Source: Actinoplanes italicus (GTDB lineage Bacteria; Actinomycetota; Actinomycetes; Mycobacteriales; Micromonosporaceae). Taken from it: a stretch of DNA of 64,000 nt. Below are positions 8,001-16,669 of this stretch, in pieces (positions within the stretch are counted from its first letter, which is position 1; the number at the start of each line of letters is the position of its first letter). The DNA lies in NCBI RefSeq assembly GCF_003001815.1, contig NZ_PVMZ01000008.1:186001-250000 (forward strand), read 5' to 3'. Position numbers and translations under genes: made by a program. The notes under the pieces are model-generated. The model ran no database searches. It was not told the DNA's origin and saw nothing but the letters and a program-made list of their open reading frames with translations.

Positions 8001-8806
8001 AGCGGCAGCCAGAGCGCGAGCGTCCAGATGCTGGGCTCCCAGCTGCGGATCGACTGGTGGGCCTGGCGGCACTTGTAGGACACGCCGTTGTAGGTCACCA
8101 CGTCATTGATCTTGTACGCCACTCCCGGCGCCCACTCCTTGCCGGTCGCCGGGACCGTGCTGGTCGGCGCGGTGGTCGCGGTCGGTGCGGTGGTCGGGGC
8201 CTTGGTCGGCGGCGTGGTGGGCGTGGTGGCCGGCGGCCGCGTCGGAGCGGTCGTCGGCGGCGTGGTCGGCGTCGTCGAGCCGCCACCGCCGGTACCACCG
8301 ATGTTGACGTCCACGCAGTTGTAGAACGCCATCGGGGTGTCGCCGATGTTCCACACCGCGAGGACCGTCTTGCGGCCCGAGAAGCGGCTCAGGTCGACGG
8401 TGTGCGAGACGGAGGCCGCCGGGATCTGGTTGTTGTCGTTGAACGTGGCGATCGCGTTGCCGTCCACGTAGTACACCCAGGTGGCGGTCCGGTGCCGGGC
8501 GGTCAGGACCCAGTTGAAGGTCGCCGACTTCCCGACGTTGGTGGCCTTCCACGGCAGGGAGTTGTTGTTCAGTTCGGAGAAGGCGGCGACCCCGCCGTTG
8601 CACTCCTTGGACCCCTTCGGGGCCTCCGCGCTCTGCGGTTCGAACTGGATGGCGCCACAGTTCGCGACCGAACCGGCGGCACACTGCGCCTGGCGACTGG
8701 GCGGCGAGGAGACGTAGCCGTGAGCCATTGCGGGCGACGACGCGACCGCCAACGAGGAGGCGACCATCCCGAGGGTGGCCAGCGGGTAGGCGATCTTCCT
8801 GCGCAT
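7997..8806 (-). CDS. AA10 lytic polysaccharide monooxygenase with C-terminal chitin-binding domain
   Basis: A 269-residue secreted copper enzyme that oxidatively cleaves crystalline chitin or cellulose. The signal peptide ends AMA-HGYVSSPPSR, so His29 becomes residue 1 of the copper histidine brace; the second His is probably H105 (LTARHRTATW). A Thr/Pro linker (about residues 185-225) leads to a CBM5/12-type module (WAPGVAYKINDVVTYNGVSY) with surface Trp/Tyr. The ATG at 8806 follows GGAG by about 7 nt. Its stop overlaps a GTG of the DUF305-like gene. Substrate chitin is likely given three chitinases in the window. Upstream on the same strand lies a two-component system. Confidence 0.93.
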   Translation of the reverse strand: MRRKIAYPLATLGMVASSLAVASSPAMAHGYVSSPPSRQAQCAAGSVANCGAIQFEPQSAEAPKGSKECNGGVAAFSELNNNSLPWKATNVGKSATFNWVLTARHRTATWVYYVDGNAIATFNDNNQIPAASVSHTVDLSRFSGRKTVLAVWNIGDTPMAFYNCVDVNIGGTGGGGSTTPTTPPTTAPTRPPATTPTTPPTKAPTTAPTATTAPTSTVPATGKEWAPGVAYKINDVVTYNGVSYKCRQAHQSIRSWEPSIWTLALWLPL

Positions 8807-8910
8807 GTCAGCTCTCCAATGATTCGACCTGGCAGTTACAGGCCGGAACATTAGGAGTGGCTGCCATAACGGAGCCTTAAAGGAACTGGAAACTCGGTTA
8901 AAAGCTGTAA

Positions 8911-10215
8911 TCAGCGACGTTTGCGCTGCTCAGCGGGCTCCGGGGCGAGGGCGTGGAGGAGGAAACCGATGCGCGCACCACCCAGCGGGCTACGGTCGAT
9001 GACGAGCTGACCACGCACCGTCTCAGCGGCCCGGCGGACGATGTCGAGGCCCAGCCCGGTCGAGCCGGCGCCGCTGAACCCTCGGGTCACGGCCCGCTGT
9101 GGATCGGGGATCCCGGGACCGGCGTCGTCGACGAGCAGCCCGCTCGACGAGACGCTGACCCGGAAGGCGGTCCCGTCCGGGGTGTGCGAGAAGACATTGC
9201 CGAGCAGGGCGTCGACGACCAGGATCACCTCGCTCGCCGGCATCGGGAGGAACACCGGCTCGTTGCCGCCGACCACCTCCCACGGCCGCTCCTGGTCCTC
9301 GGCGAGCACCGACCAGAAGGCCAGCCGGTCGGCCAGCACCTCGACCAGGTCGCACTGCTGGGAACCGCGCTTCTCGATGCTGCCCAGCCGGGCGCCGGTG
9401 ATGATCGCCTCCAGCTCCTCGTCGAGCAGGTCACAGGCTTGGCGCATGCGTTCGGCGATCGGGCCGGGCGGCATCGCCTCCACGTCGAGACGCAGGCCCG
9501 TCAAGGGCGTACGCAATCGGTGGGAAAGGTCTGCGGCCAGCTCGCGTTCCCGGTCCAGCAACCGTCGCAGATCGTCGGCCATGGTGTTGAAGGCGTTGGC
9601 CGCATCGCGGAGTTCGCGCGGGCCGGTCGGGGTCATCCGTTCGTTGAGCTCACCGCCGCCGAGGCGCCGGCTGGCCGCCGCGAGCTGGCGGGTGGCCCGG
9701 ACCAGCTGGCTGCCGAGCCGGTCGGCGAAGAGCGTCGAGCCGCCGACCAGGAGAACCGCGAGCCCGCCGAGCGCGAGCCAGGCCGTGCCGACGCCGCGCC
9801 GGGTGTCCGCCCCGGGCACGAAGACCTCCACGACCACGGTCCGGCCGTCGGTGAGCACGGTCGGCTGCAGGTAGGCGACCCCGCCCTCGGCCTCGGCGGT
9901 GGCTGCCCGCCGGTCCGCCGCGGCCCGCTGCACGGTCGCTTCGGTGAGGTGCGACGTCCCGATCGGGTCGACGCCGGGCAGGTGCAGAGCGAGCCGCCCG
10001 TCACTGCCGGCGGTCGTGCTGGCCACCGCGTTGGTCAGGGTCACCAGGTCGTTGTCGACGCCGAGCACGGTGACCATCGAGGTGGCCTGCTGGCGGGCGT
10101 CGGTGATGGCCCGGTCGTAGGCGATCTGCCGGGTCGCGACGGCGAGCGGCACGAGGAAGGCCAGCGCCACCATCGAGGTGATCGCCAGCGCCAGGCGGTT
10201 GAGCGCCCACCTCAC
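8911..10215 (-). CDS. Sensor histidine kinase (HAMP, HisKA)
   Basis: A 434-residue membrane kinase. An N-terminal helix (LALAITSMVALAFLVPLAV), an extracytoplasmic region of about 130 residues and a second helix (TAWLALGGLAVLLVGG) are followed by a HAMP region, the phospho-acceptor box ELAADLSHRLRTPLTGL (H in SHRLRTP), and an ATPase domain whose N-box is degenerate (DALLGNVFSHTPD) but with G1 VDDAGPGIP and G2 STGLGLDIV. Start is the GTG at 10215, overlapping the regulator stop (GTGA). Partner is the regulator directly upstream. The signal is unknown; the next same-strand gene is the LPMO. Confidence 0.9.
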   Translation of the reverse strand: MRWALNRLALAITSMVALAFLVPLAVATRQIAYDRAITDARQQATSMVTVLGVDNDLVTLTNAVASTTAGSDGRLALHLPGVDPIGTSHLTEATVQRAAADRRAATAEAEGGVAYLQPTVLTDGRTVVVEVFVPGADTRRGVGTAWLALGGLAVLLVGGSTLFADRLGSQLVRATRQLAAASRRLGGGELNERMTPTGPRELRDAANAFNTMADDLRRLLDRERELAADLSHRLRTPLTGLRLDVEAMPPGPIAERMRQACDLLDEELEAIITGARLGSIEKRGSQQCDLVEVLADRLAFWSVLAEDQERPWEVVGGNEPVFLPMPASEVILVVDALLGNVFSHTPDGTAFRVSVSSSGLLVDDAGPGIPDPQRAVTRGFSGAGSTGLGLDIVRRAAETVRGQLVIDRSPLGGARIGFLLHALAPEPAEQRKRR

Positions 10216-10898
10216 TGCGGATCGACCATCATGACTCCAACTCCCCGGACGGTGTGCAGGTAGCGCGGTTTGGCGGCGGTCTCGCCGAGCTTGCGGCGCA
10301 GCCAGGAGATGTGGACGTCGATGGTCTGTTCCTCGCCGATCCGCGCCTGCTGCCACACCTGGTTCATCAGCTCGCGCCGGCTGATGACCTGGCCGACCCG
10401 TTCGGCAAGATACGCGAGAACGTCGAACTCGCGCCGGGTGAGTTGCAGCGGTTCGCCGCGGAGCTCAACCCGGCGCTGCCGCGGTTTGATCACGAGCTCA
10501 CCCACAGTGATCGCGTTGGGCTGTTGCTCGGTGGTGGTCCGTGCCCGGCGCAGCACCGCCGAGATGCGCGCCAGGATGTGCCCGCCGGAGAACGGTTTGG
10601 TCACGTAGTCGTCGGCACCGGCACTGAGGAGGGCGATGATGTCCGCCTCGGAACGCCGTGCGGTGGCGACGATCACCGGGACGTCGGAGACCGTACGCAT
10701 CATCCGCAAAGCATCAGTGCCGTCGATATCGGGCAGTCCCAGATCGAGAATCACCAGGTCGGGCCGCTCCTGCGTGACGATCTTCAACGCTTGGGCAGCC
10801 TGACCGACCGGACGCACCACATGACCGGCATCCGTCAATGCCCGGGTCAGCGCGGCCGTGATGATGCGGTCGTCCTCGACCAACAGGATCATCGCCAT
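10212..10898 (-). CDS. OmpR-family response regulator
   Basis: A 228-residue two-domain regulator. The receiver has the DD acid pair (LLVEDDRI), phospho-Asp in LVILDLGLPDIDG, Thr in VIVATARRSE and Lys in YVTKPFSG. The C-terminal winged helix carries the OmpR signature (LTRREFDVLAYLAERVGQVI, IDVHISWLRRKLGE). It acts with the overlapping kinase. I use the ATG at 10898 (MAMILLVEDD); a start at 10910 is possible. Only 36 bp separate it from the divergent secreted protein gene, so the two promoters must overlap and are probably co-regulated. Confidence 0.9.
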   Translation of the reverse strand: MAMILLVEDDRIITAALTRALTDAGHVVRPVGQAAQALKIVTQERPDLVILDLGLPDIDGTDALRMMRTVSDVPVIVATARRSEADIIALLSAGADDYVTKPFSGGHILARISAVLRRARTTTEQQPNAITVGELVIKPRQRRVELRGEPLQLTRREFDVLAYLAERVGQVISRRELMNQVWQQARIGEEQTIDVHISWLRRKLGETAAKPRYLHTVRGVGVMMVDPQ

Positions 10899-10934
10899 GG
10901 CGATAACCATAGGACCAGGTGAGATGATGGCCGC

Positions 10935-11534
10935 GTGCGATCTTCCAGGTGGGTGCCGATAGCCGGGTGGTGCGTGGCCACCGCGACCAGCATCGTGCTC
11001 TCCTCGGTGGCACTGTCGCCCGTGCTCAACGCGGCTCGGGCCGACTCGGGCGAGCTTCCCGACATCGATCAGCTCCCGGCTCCCGCCGCGGTGTCGGAGA
11101 CGAGTCCGGTCCCGCCGCCGCCCGAGACCGCGGACCCGACCCGCACCACCACGAAACCCTCGCCGTCGCGGACCCGTTCGTCGTCGGCCGACCCGCGGCC
11201 CACGTCGAAATCGCCGTCGGCGAGCGAGGCTCCGGCCACGCCGACGAAGCCGGTGACCACCACCGAGGACGGTTGGACTGTCACTACCAGTGACGGCGTG
11301 AAGACCTATGTGAAGTCGTTCACCACCCCGGGCGGCACGGCTGTGATCAGGATGACCAGCAAGGGCATCGTCTCGCTGGTCACGGCGACGCCGGCCGACG
11401 GCTATCGGGTGGAGAAGCAGGGTTCCGACGTCAACCTGGCCGTCTACTTCCACCAGACCGGCAAGAGCTTCATCATCCACGCGCAGTGGTTCAACAACGC
11501 CCCGTTCGTCGAGGTCAGCGAAGTAGGCAGCTGA
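10935..11534 (+). CDS. Secreted protein with Ser/Thr/Pro-rich linker, unknown function
   Basis: 200 residues from a GTG. An N-terminal hydrophobic segment (PIAGWCVATATSIVLSSVAL) is a signal peptide or anchor, followed by a low-complexity linker rich in Pro, Ser and Thr (about residues 40-105) and a globular C-terminal domain of about 90 residues (WTVTTSDGVKTYVKSF, FIIHAQWFNNAPFVEV). I do not recognise the domain. It is divergent from the two-component regulator with almost no intergenic space, which suggests it is a target or an accessory of that system. No Shine-Dalgarno is evident. Confidence 0.75.
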   Translation: MRSSRWVPIAGWCVATATSIVLSSVALSPVLNAARADSGELPDIDQLPAPAAVSETSPVPPPPETADPTRTTTKPSPSRTRSSSADPRPTSKSPSASEAPATPTKPVTTTEDGWTVTTSDGVKTYVKSFTTPGGTAVIRMTSKGIVSLVTATPADGYRVEKQGSDVNLAVYFHQTGKSFIIHAQWFNNAPFVEVSEVGS

Positions 11535-11679
11535 CCCTCCGCTGGATCGCAAGGGTTTTCCCCGATTCGGTGACCGTCATCGATCTTTAACGTCTCACCT
11601 CAAGTCACCTCGGTGTGACCTGCCGTCCACGGACGGTTGAGGCCCGCCCGCAAATCCCCCGGGCGGGAGAGGAGCAGGC

Positions 11680-13638
11680 GTGAAATCCCGTACCCCAGTC
11701 GTCATCGCCCTGACCGCCGCGACCGCGGCGGCGTCGGCGATGGTGGCGATCGCCGGACCGGCGACCGCCCAGACACCGATCCCCACCGATCCCGCCGCGG
11801 TCGCGGCGATGGCGAGGGACTCGGCGGCGGCCCTCATCGCCGACCGTCCCGCGGCGCTGCTGGCCAGCGCCGACGAGGCGTTCGTGCAGCGCCAGGTGAT
11901 CTCCACCGACAAGCTTCAGTACGTCCCCTACGAGCGCACCTACAAGGGTCTGCCGGTCATCGGTGGCGACTTCGTCGTCGTGACCGACCGCGCCGGTCAG
12001 ACCCAGTTCACGTCGGTCGCGCAGGAGCGGCCGATCGGGCAGCTCTCGGTCACCCCGAAGCTGTCCGCGGCCGACTCGATCCCGTTCGCCCGGGCCGAGC
12101 TCAAGACGGTGAAGAACGTCGAGAGCACCCGGCTGGTCGTGGTCAACACGACAGGCGCACCGGCGCTGGCCTGGGAGTCCGTCGTCAACGGCACCCGGAT
12201 CGACGACCACGGTGACGAGGGCCCCAGCCGTCTCACCGTCGACGTCGACGCCCTCACCGGCAAGGTGCTGCGGACCAAGGACAACATCACCCACGTCTCG
12301 GGTACGGGCACCGGCTGGATCACCGGCTCGGTCACTCTGGACACCACGCTGTCGGGTAGCACGTACAGCCTGAAGGATCCGTCGATCGCCAGCCTGACCT
12401 GCCAGGACTCGTCGACCAACACGACGTTCAGCGGCACCGACAACGTGTGGGGCAACGGCACCGGCAGCAACAAGGAGACCGGCTGCGTCGACGCGTTCTA
12501 CGCGGCGCAGAAGCAGAAGGCCATGCTCTCCAGCTGGCTGGGTCGTACCGGCTTCACCAGCAGCGGCGGCGCCTGGCCGATCCGGGTCGGCCTGAACCAG
12601 ACGAACGCCTACTACGACGGCACCCAGGTCCAGATCGGCAAGAACAGCGCCGGTCAGTGGATCTCCTCGCTCGACGTGGTGGGTCACGAGATCGGCCACG
12701 GCATCGACGACAACACCCCGGGTGGCATCTCCGGCAACGGCACCCAGGAGTTCGTCGGCGACGTGTTCGGTGCGGCCACCGAGGCCTACGCCGCCAACCC
12801 GAACGACCCGTTCGACTACCAGGTCGGCGAGGAGGTCAACCTGGTCGGCAGCGGCCCGATCCGGTACATGTACAACCCGTCGCTCGCCGGTGACGACAAC
12901 TGCTACTCCAGCAGCACCCCGAGCCAGGAGGTGCACGCCGCGGCCGGCCCCGGCAACCACTGGTTCTACCTGCTCGCCGAGGGCACCAACCCGACGAACG
13001 GGCAGCCGGCCAGCACCCGGTGCAGCGGTTCCGGCGCCCTGACCGGCGTGGGCATCCAGACCGCCACGAAGATCATGTACAACGCGATGCTGATGAAGAC
13101 GTCCAGCTCGTCGTACCTGAAGTACCGCACCTGGACGCTGACCTCGGCCAAGGCTCTGGACAGCACCTGTGGCCTGTTCAACAAGACCAAGGCCGCCTGG
13201 GACGCGGTGAACGTGCCGGCGCAGACCGCCGACCCGACGTGTGGCACGACCACCCCGACCACGCCGCCGACCACCACCCCGCCGGCCGGCGGCTGCACCG
13301 GGACGAACGCCACCGACGTCTCGATCCCGGACGCAGGAAGCGCGGTCTACAGCAACGTCACGATCAGCGGCTGTGCCCGGAACGCGTCGTCCACCTCGAA
13401 GGTCGCGGTGAACATCGTGCACACCTTCCGGGGTGACGTGAAGGTCGACCTGGTGGCGCCGGACGGCAGCACCTACGCCCTGAAGGCGACGTCCAGCTCC
13501 GACAGCGCGGACAACGTCAACACCACCTACACCGCCAACCTGTCCGGTGAGGCGGCGAACGGTACCTGGCGGCTGAAGGCGCAGGACGTCTACTCGTCGG
13601 ACACCGGGTACATCAACACCTGGACGCTGACCCTCTGA
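11680..13638 (+). CDS. M4 (thermolysin-family) metalloprotease with P domain
   Basis: A 652-residue secreted preproenzyme. Signal peptide (to about residue 30, GPATA), FTP and PepSY-like propeptide, then the zinc site H336-E-I-G-H340 in DVVGHEIGHGI with a downstream Glu in GTQEFVGDVFG, and the later catalytic-His region (EVHAAAGPGNHWFYLLAEG). A TTTPTTPP linker leads to a C-terminal proprotein-convertase P domain (DVSIPDAGSAVYSNVTISG to the end). It degrades extracellular protein after autocatalytic maturation. The ATG follows GAGAGGAGCAGGC. A strong hairpin terminator follows. Confidence 0.93.
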   Translation: MKSRTPVVIALTAATAAASAMVAIAGPATAQTPIPTDPAAVAAMARDSAAALIADRPAALLASADEAFVQRQVISTDKLQYVPYERTYKGLPVIGGDFVVVTDRAGQTQFTSVAQERPIGQLSVTPKLSAADSIPFARAELKTVKNVESTRLVVVNTTGAPALAWESVVNGTRIDDHGDEGPSRLTVDVDALTGKVLRTKDNITHVSGTGTGWITGSVTLDTTLSGSTYSLKDPSIASLTCQDSSTNTTFSGTDNVWGNGTGSNKETGCVDAFYAAQKQKAMLSSWLGRTGFTSSGGAWPIRVGLNQTNAYYDGTQVQIGKNSAGQWISSLDVVGHEIGHGIDDNTPGGISGNGTQEFVGDVFGAATEAYAANPNDPFDYQVGEEVNLVGSGPIRYMYNPSLAGDDNCYSSSTPSQEVHAAAGPGNHWFYLLAEGTNPTNGQPASTRCSGSGALTGVGIQTATKIMYNAMLMKTSSSSYLKYRTWTLTSAKALDSTCGLFNKTKAAWDAVNVPAQTADPTCGTTTPTTPPTTTPPAGGCTGTNATDVSIPDAGSAVYSNVTISGCARNASSTSKVAVNIVHTFRGDVKVDLVAPDGSTYALKATSSSDSADNVNTTYTANLSGEAANGTWRLKAQDVYSSDTGYINTWTLTL

Positions 13639-13648
13639 GAAACGGGCC

Positions 13649-13674
13649 GGTGCCGCACCACCGGGTGCGGCACC
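13649..13674 (+). terminator. Terminator of the M4 protease gene
   Basis: A 10-bp perfect stem (GGTGCCGCAC / GTGCGGCACC) with a 6-nt loop starts 10 bp after the stop. Confidence 0.8.
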
Positions 13675-13780
13675 GCGACCCGAAACGATCACTAGCGCAT
13701 CACGGTTCCGCTTGACGGCTCCCACGAACGGCGGGAGGGACCTATGGTTCCTCCTACATGTACGGACAGGAGGCCCCCCT

Positions 13781-14392
13781 GTGACTTACAGCGCGCTCGG
13801 TGTCCCCTCCGGGAGACCGACCGGTGTCCTGGCCGACGTGTGGGGTCGTTCCGTCGTACGCGATGTGCTCCTGACCCTCGGTGCCGCGGGCGCCGTCGGC
13901 CTGGCCGCACAGATCGCCGTCCCGGTCCCCGGATCACCCGTCCCGATCACCGGGCAGACCTTCGCCGTCCTGCTGGCCGGTGCCGCCCTGGGCGCCACCC
14001 GCGGCGCCGCCGGCATGGTGATCTACATGGTGGCCGGGTTCCTCGGGGTTCCGTGGTTCGCCGGCGGCACCTCGGGCTGGCCCTCGGCGACCGCCGGTTA
14101 TCTGATCGGGTTCGTGCTCGCGGCCGCCCTGATCGGCCAGCTTGCCGCGCTCGGTGCGGACCGCCGCCCGACCCACACGATCGGCCTGATGGCCGCCGGC
14201 AACGCCTTGATCTATCTGATCGGGGTGCCGTGGCTGGCGTTCTCGACGGGTGTCGATCTGACCGTCGCCGCGGGTCAGGGCCTGGTCCCGTACCTGATCG
14301 GCGATGTGCTGAAGACTCTGTTCGCCGCCGCCCTGCTCCCGGCCACGTGGCTGATGATCAACCGCCGTCAAGGTAACCAAGACCGATACTGA
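13781..14392 (+). CDS. bioY: BioY biotin transporter S component
   Basis: A 203-residue membrane protein with about six hydrophobic segments. It contains the BioY hallmarks VPVPGSPVPITGQTFAVLLA and GAALGATRGAAGMVIYM, plus the GFLGVPWFAGG loop and the conserved C-terminal PYLIGDVLKTLFAA. BioY captures biotin, alone or with ECF A and T units; no bioMN genes are adjacent, although an ECF operon lies at 38.6-41.6 kb. Start is the GTG at 13781, 7 nt after a perfect AGGAGG. It converges on the MarR gene with back-to-back stop codons and no spacer. Confidence 0.92.
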   Translation: MTYSALGVPSGRPTGVLADVWGRSVVRDVLLTLGAAGAVGLAAQIAVPVPGSPVPITGQTFAVLLAGAALGATRGAAGMVIYMVAGFLGVPWFAGGTSGWPSATAGYLIGFVLAAALIGQLAALGADRRPTHTIGLMAAGNALIYLIGVPWLAFSTGVDLTVAAGQGLVPYLIGDVLKTLFAAALLPATWLMINRRQGNQDRY

Positions 14393-14836
14393 TCAGCGAG
14401 GCCGATACGGGTCGGTGATCTCCCGGAGCATCCCGAGAGCCTCCCGCAACTGCGTCATGCGGCGCGCGCCCAGGTGCGCCGCCCACTCACCCTCGACCTC
14501 GGCGACCACGGCGGCGGCCACGACACCGGCCGTCCGGCCCCGCTCCGCGACGCGCACCAGCCGGGCCCGCGCGTCGGCCGGATCCGGCGTCCGCTCCACG
14601 TAACCGGCGCGTTCCAGCTGGTCCACCAGGAACCCGGCTGTCTGCTTGGTCACCTGCGCCTGCTCGGCCAGCTCGCCGAGACGGGTGCCGTCCGGCCCGA
14701 TCCTCTGGAAGACCCGCGCCTGGGCGAGCGTGATGTCGTCGAAACCGGCCGCGGCGATCGCGTCGAGCACGCGTTTCTCCATGGCCCGGTAGGCGACGAA
14801 CATCAGCAGCCCCGCGTTGAGATCGTCTCGCGCCAT
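14393..14836 (-). CDS. MarR-family transcriptional regulator
   Basis: 147 residues with the winged-helix core (LAQARVFQRIGPDGTRLGEL, QVTKQTAGFLVDQLERAGYV, and a basic wing ERTPDPADARARLVRV). It is divergent from the gene at 14894, and two palindromes of the same sequence lie in the 57-bp gap, the classic arrangement for a MarR autorepressor that also controls its neighbour. The inducer is unknown, probably a small aromatic or reactive compound. Confidence 0.9.
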   Translation of the reverse strand: MARDDLNAGLLMFVAYRAMEKRVLDAIAAAGFDDITLAQARVFQRIGPDGTRLGELAEQAQVTKQTAGFLVDQLERAGYVERTPDPADARARLVRVAERGRTAGVVAAAVVAEVEGEWAAHLGARRMTQLREALGMLREITDPYRPR

Positions 14837-14855
14837 CCGCCAATCCTGCCATCAA

Positions 14856-14892
14856 GTCAGATCCTCTGACTATATTCGTCAGATAATCTGAC
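14856..14892. promoter_or_regulatory. Twin MarR-type operators
   Basis: Two 15-bp dyads: GTCAGATCCTCTGAC (14856-14870, 6 of 7 pairs) and GTCAGATAATCTGAC (14878-14892, 7 of 7 pairs). Their centres are 22 bp apart, two helical turns, so two dimers would bind the same face. The second ends one base before the ATG of the divergent gene. Confidence 0.85.
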
Positions 14893-14893
14893 T

Positions 14894-15514
14894 ATGAACG
14901 AGGACGATTGCTGGACCGTCATTGCGGATCAACGACGACTCACGGCCGACCTGCTCGACGACCTGACCGAAGCGGAACGGGACAGCCCGTCGCTCTGCGC
15001 GGGGTGGCGGGTGCGTGACGTCGCCGCGCATGTCGCCCTCGCACCGCAACCGCCCGGCCCACTCACCATGGCCGCCGAGGCGATCCGGGCCGGCGGCCGG
15101 TTCCACCGCCTCAACCACGACATGGCCGTCCGCCACGCCGACCGCCCGGGCGCCGATCTCGTCGCCGAGCTGCGAGAACACGCCGACTCACGGAGGCTGC
15201 CGGCGGTGACGAACTGCCGGAACATCCTCTTCGACGTGATGGTTCACGCCCAGGACATCGCCATCCCGCTGCACCGGCCGCTGCCGATGCCGGTCCGGGC
15301 GGCAGCCGCCGGCGCGACCCGGGTGTGGACGATGGGCTGGCCGTTCTGGGCCCGGCGCCGACTGACCGGGGTGCGGCTCACGGCGACCGACACGGACTGG
15401 TCTGCGGGCGACGGCGCCGAGGTCAGCGGGCCGATCGCGGCCCTGCTCATGCTGCTGACCGGGCGGCGCGCGACCCTGTCACAACTGACCGGCCCGGGAG
15501 TCGCGGGGCTTTAA
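14894..15514 (+). CDS. Maleylpyruvate isomerase-family / mycothiol-dependent DinB-fold protein
   Basis: 206 residues of the TIGR03083 type: an N-terminal helix bundle with LTEAERDSPSLCAGWRVRDV and AAHVAL (the metal-ligand His), then NILFDVMVHAQDIAIPL with the other His residues. The family uses mycothiol for isomerisation or S-transfer on toxic electrophiles. The ATG lies one base after the operator and there is no Shine-Dalgarno, so the message is probably leaderless and fully repressed by MarR binding. Function as detoxification enzyme is inference. Confidence 0.82.
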   Translation: MNEDDCWTVIADQRRLTADLLDDLTEAERDSPSLCAGWRVRDVAAHVALAPQPPGPLTMAAEAIRAGGRFHRLNHDMAVRHADRPGADLVAELREHADSRRLPAVTNCRNILFDVMVHAQDIAIPLHRPLPMPVRAAAAGATRVWTMGWPFWARRRLTGVRLTATDTDWSAGDGAEVSGPIAALLMLLTGRRATLSQLTGPGVAGL

Positions 15515-15515
15515 C

Positions 15516-15541
15516 CCACAGGCTGTGCACACAGCCTGTGG
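15516..15541. terminator. Bidirectional terminator
   Basis: 12-bp perfect arms (CCACAGGCTGTG / CACAGCCTGTGG) with a 2-nt centre lie between the converging isomerase-family and DUF2071 genes. Confidence 0.75.
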
Positions 15542-15568
15542 ATAACTCGAACACCTGTGCGAATCCGG

Positions 15569-16288
15569 TCAGCGGACCAGCCGCGGCAGGCCGATCCGGG
15601 TCCGTACACCGGGCGACGAGTGGACCAGCGGCGCGCCGGGCGGTGCCGGCAGGCCGGCTGCCGCGGTCAGGTCCTGTTCCAGGTGCAGAACCTCGGCCCG
15701 GTGCAGCACCCAGGACGGATGCCACACGTCGACCGAGATCAACCGACCGGCCACGACGGTGTAGAGCCGGTACTGGGTGGTCAGGTAGTGATCGATCTGC
15801 CCGAGTTCCTCGATCGGGAACGGTTCACCGGCGCGCGCCCGCAACCGGTAACCGGCACCGCGCGGCTCGGCGAACCGGCTGCCCCGGTACTCCGTCATCG
15901 CGCCGTCGGTGCGCAGTGACATCCGGGACCAGCGGTACGGCAGGTTCAGCGTGCCCCGGGCGACCGCCACGGCGGGCAGCCGTGCGGCGTCGAGCGAGAA
16001 GAAGTAGATCCCGGCCTGACCGTCCGGGCCGCGCACGTACGTCCGCAGGTTGGTCTCCGGGAAGGTGGACAGGTACGGCAGCCCCGGCAGCCAGGGTGGG
16101 CGCACCTCGTCCATCAGGAACGGGAGCATGCCCACCCAGACCTCGTCGTCGTCGGTGTCGGGCACAAGACCGTCGGGAAGCAGCGGACGGACCGCACCCA
16201 CGGGATAACGCCAGTGCAGGAACGTCATCCGCCGCCACTGCTGGATCATCATGGCGGTGCGGATCTCCGCCATCGGGGGCGCATGCAC
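15569..16288 (-). CDS. DUF2071 (YqjF-like) protein
   Basis: 239 residues from a GTG (ATG five codons in is an alternative). It has the family motifs MTFLHWRYPVGAVRPLLPDG, VGMLPFLMDEVRPPWLPG and TFPETNLRTYVRGPDG, then a beta-rich second half (EYRGSRFAEPRGAGYRLRAR, HYLTTQYRLYTV). The family resembles acetoacetate-decarboxylase-fold proteins and has no assigned reaction. It follows the roadblock gene on the same strand with a 9-bp gap. Confidence 0.85.
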   Translation of the reverse strand: MHAPPMAEIRTAMMIQQWRRMTFLHWRYPVGAVRPLLPDGLVPDTDDDEVWVGMLPFLMDEVRPPWLPGLPYLSTFPETNLRTYVRGPDGQAGIYFFSLDAARLPAVAVARGTLNLPYRWSRMSLRTDGAMTEYRGSRFAEPRGAGYRLRARAGEPFPIEELGQIDHYLTTQYRLYTVVAGRLISVDVWHPSWVLHRAEVLHLEQDLTAAAGLPAPPGAPLVHSSPGVRTRIGLPRLVR

Positions 16289-16297
16289 ACCCCCACT

Positions 16298-16669
16298 CTA
16301 GATGTCGAGCGTGCCCTCGATCCGCTTCAGCTGGTGGCGGGCCAGGGCCAGGTTCGCCCGGTCCTTGTTCAGCGCCAGGTACAGGAACAGTCCCTGCCCG
16401 GAGCGCCCGGTCAGCGGCCGGATCAGGTGATACTGCGTGTCCAGCGTGATCAGGATGTCCTCGATCTTCTCGTGCAGGTTGAGCATCTCCATCGTGCGCA
16501 GCTTGGCCCGTACGACCTCGGTGTTCGCCGCCGACGCCACCTGGAGGTCGAATTCCCGGCCTCCGCCGGCGATCCCCAGCGCCATCCCGCTCGAACGGTC
16601 GACCAGCGCGACGCCGATGGCGCCGTCGATCTGCATCGCGTCCTTGAGGGCTACGTCCATGTCCGGCAT
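16298..16669 (-). CDS. Roadblock/LC7-like domain protein
   Basis: 123 residues. The pattern MQIDGAIGVALVDRSSGMAL, a central helix (FDLQVASAANTEVVRAKLRT), IEDILITLDTQYHLIRPL and GLFLYLALNKDRANLALARH fits a roadblock/LC7 fold, which in actinobacteria partners small Ras-like GTPases and sensor kinases. No GTPase gene is adjacent here. The ATG at 16669 has a GGAGG six bases upstream, which decides the start over a longer frame. Confidence 0.75.
   Translation of the reverse strand: MPDMDVALKDAMQIDGAIGVALVDRSSGMALGIAGGGREFDLQVASAANTEVVRAKLRTMEMLNLHEKIEDILITLDTQYHLIRPLTGRSGQGLFLYLALNKDRANLALARHQLKRIEGTLDI

Noticed and set aside
10935..11534. Lipoprotein call for the secreted protein divergent from the response regulator
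   Set aside because: Its only early Cys lies inside the hydrophobic segment without a lipobox pattern, so I describe it only as secreted or anchored.
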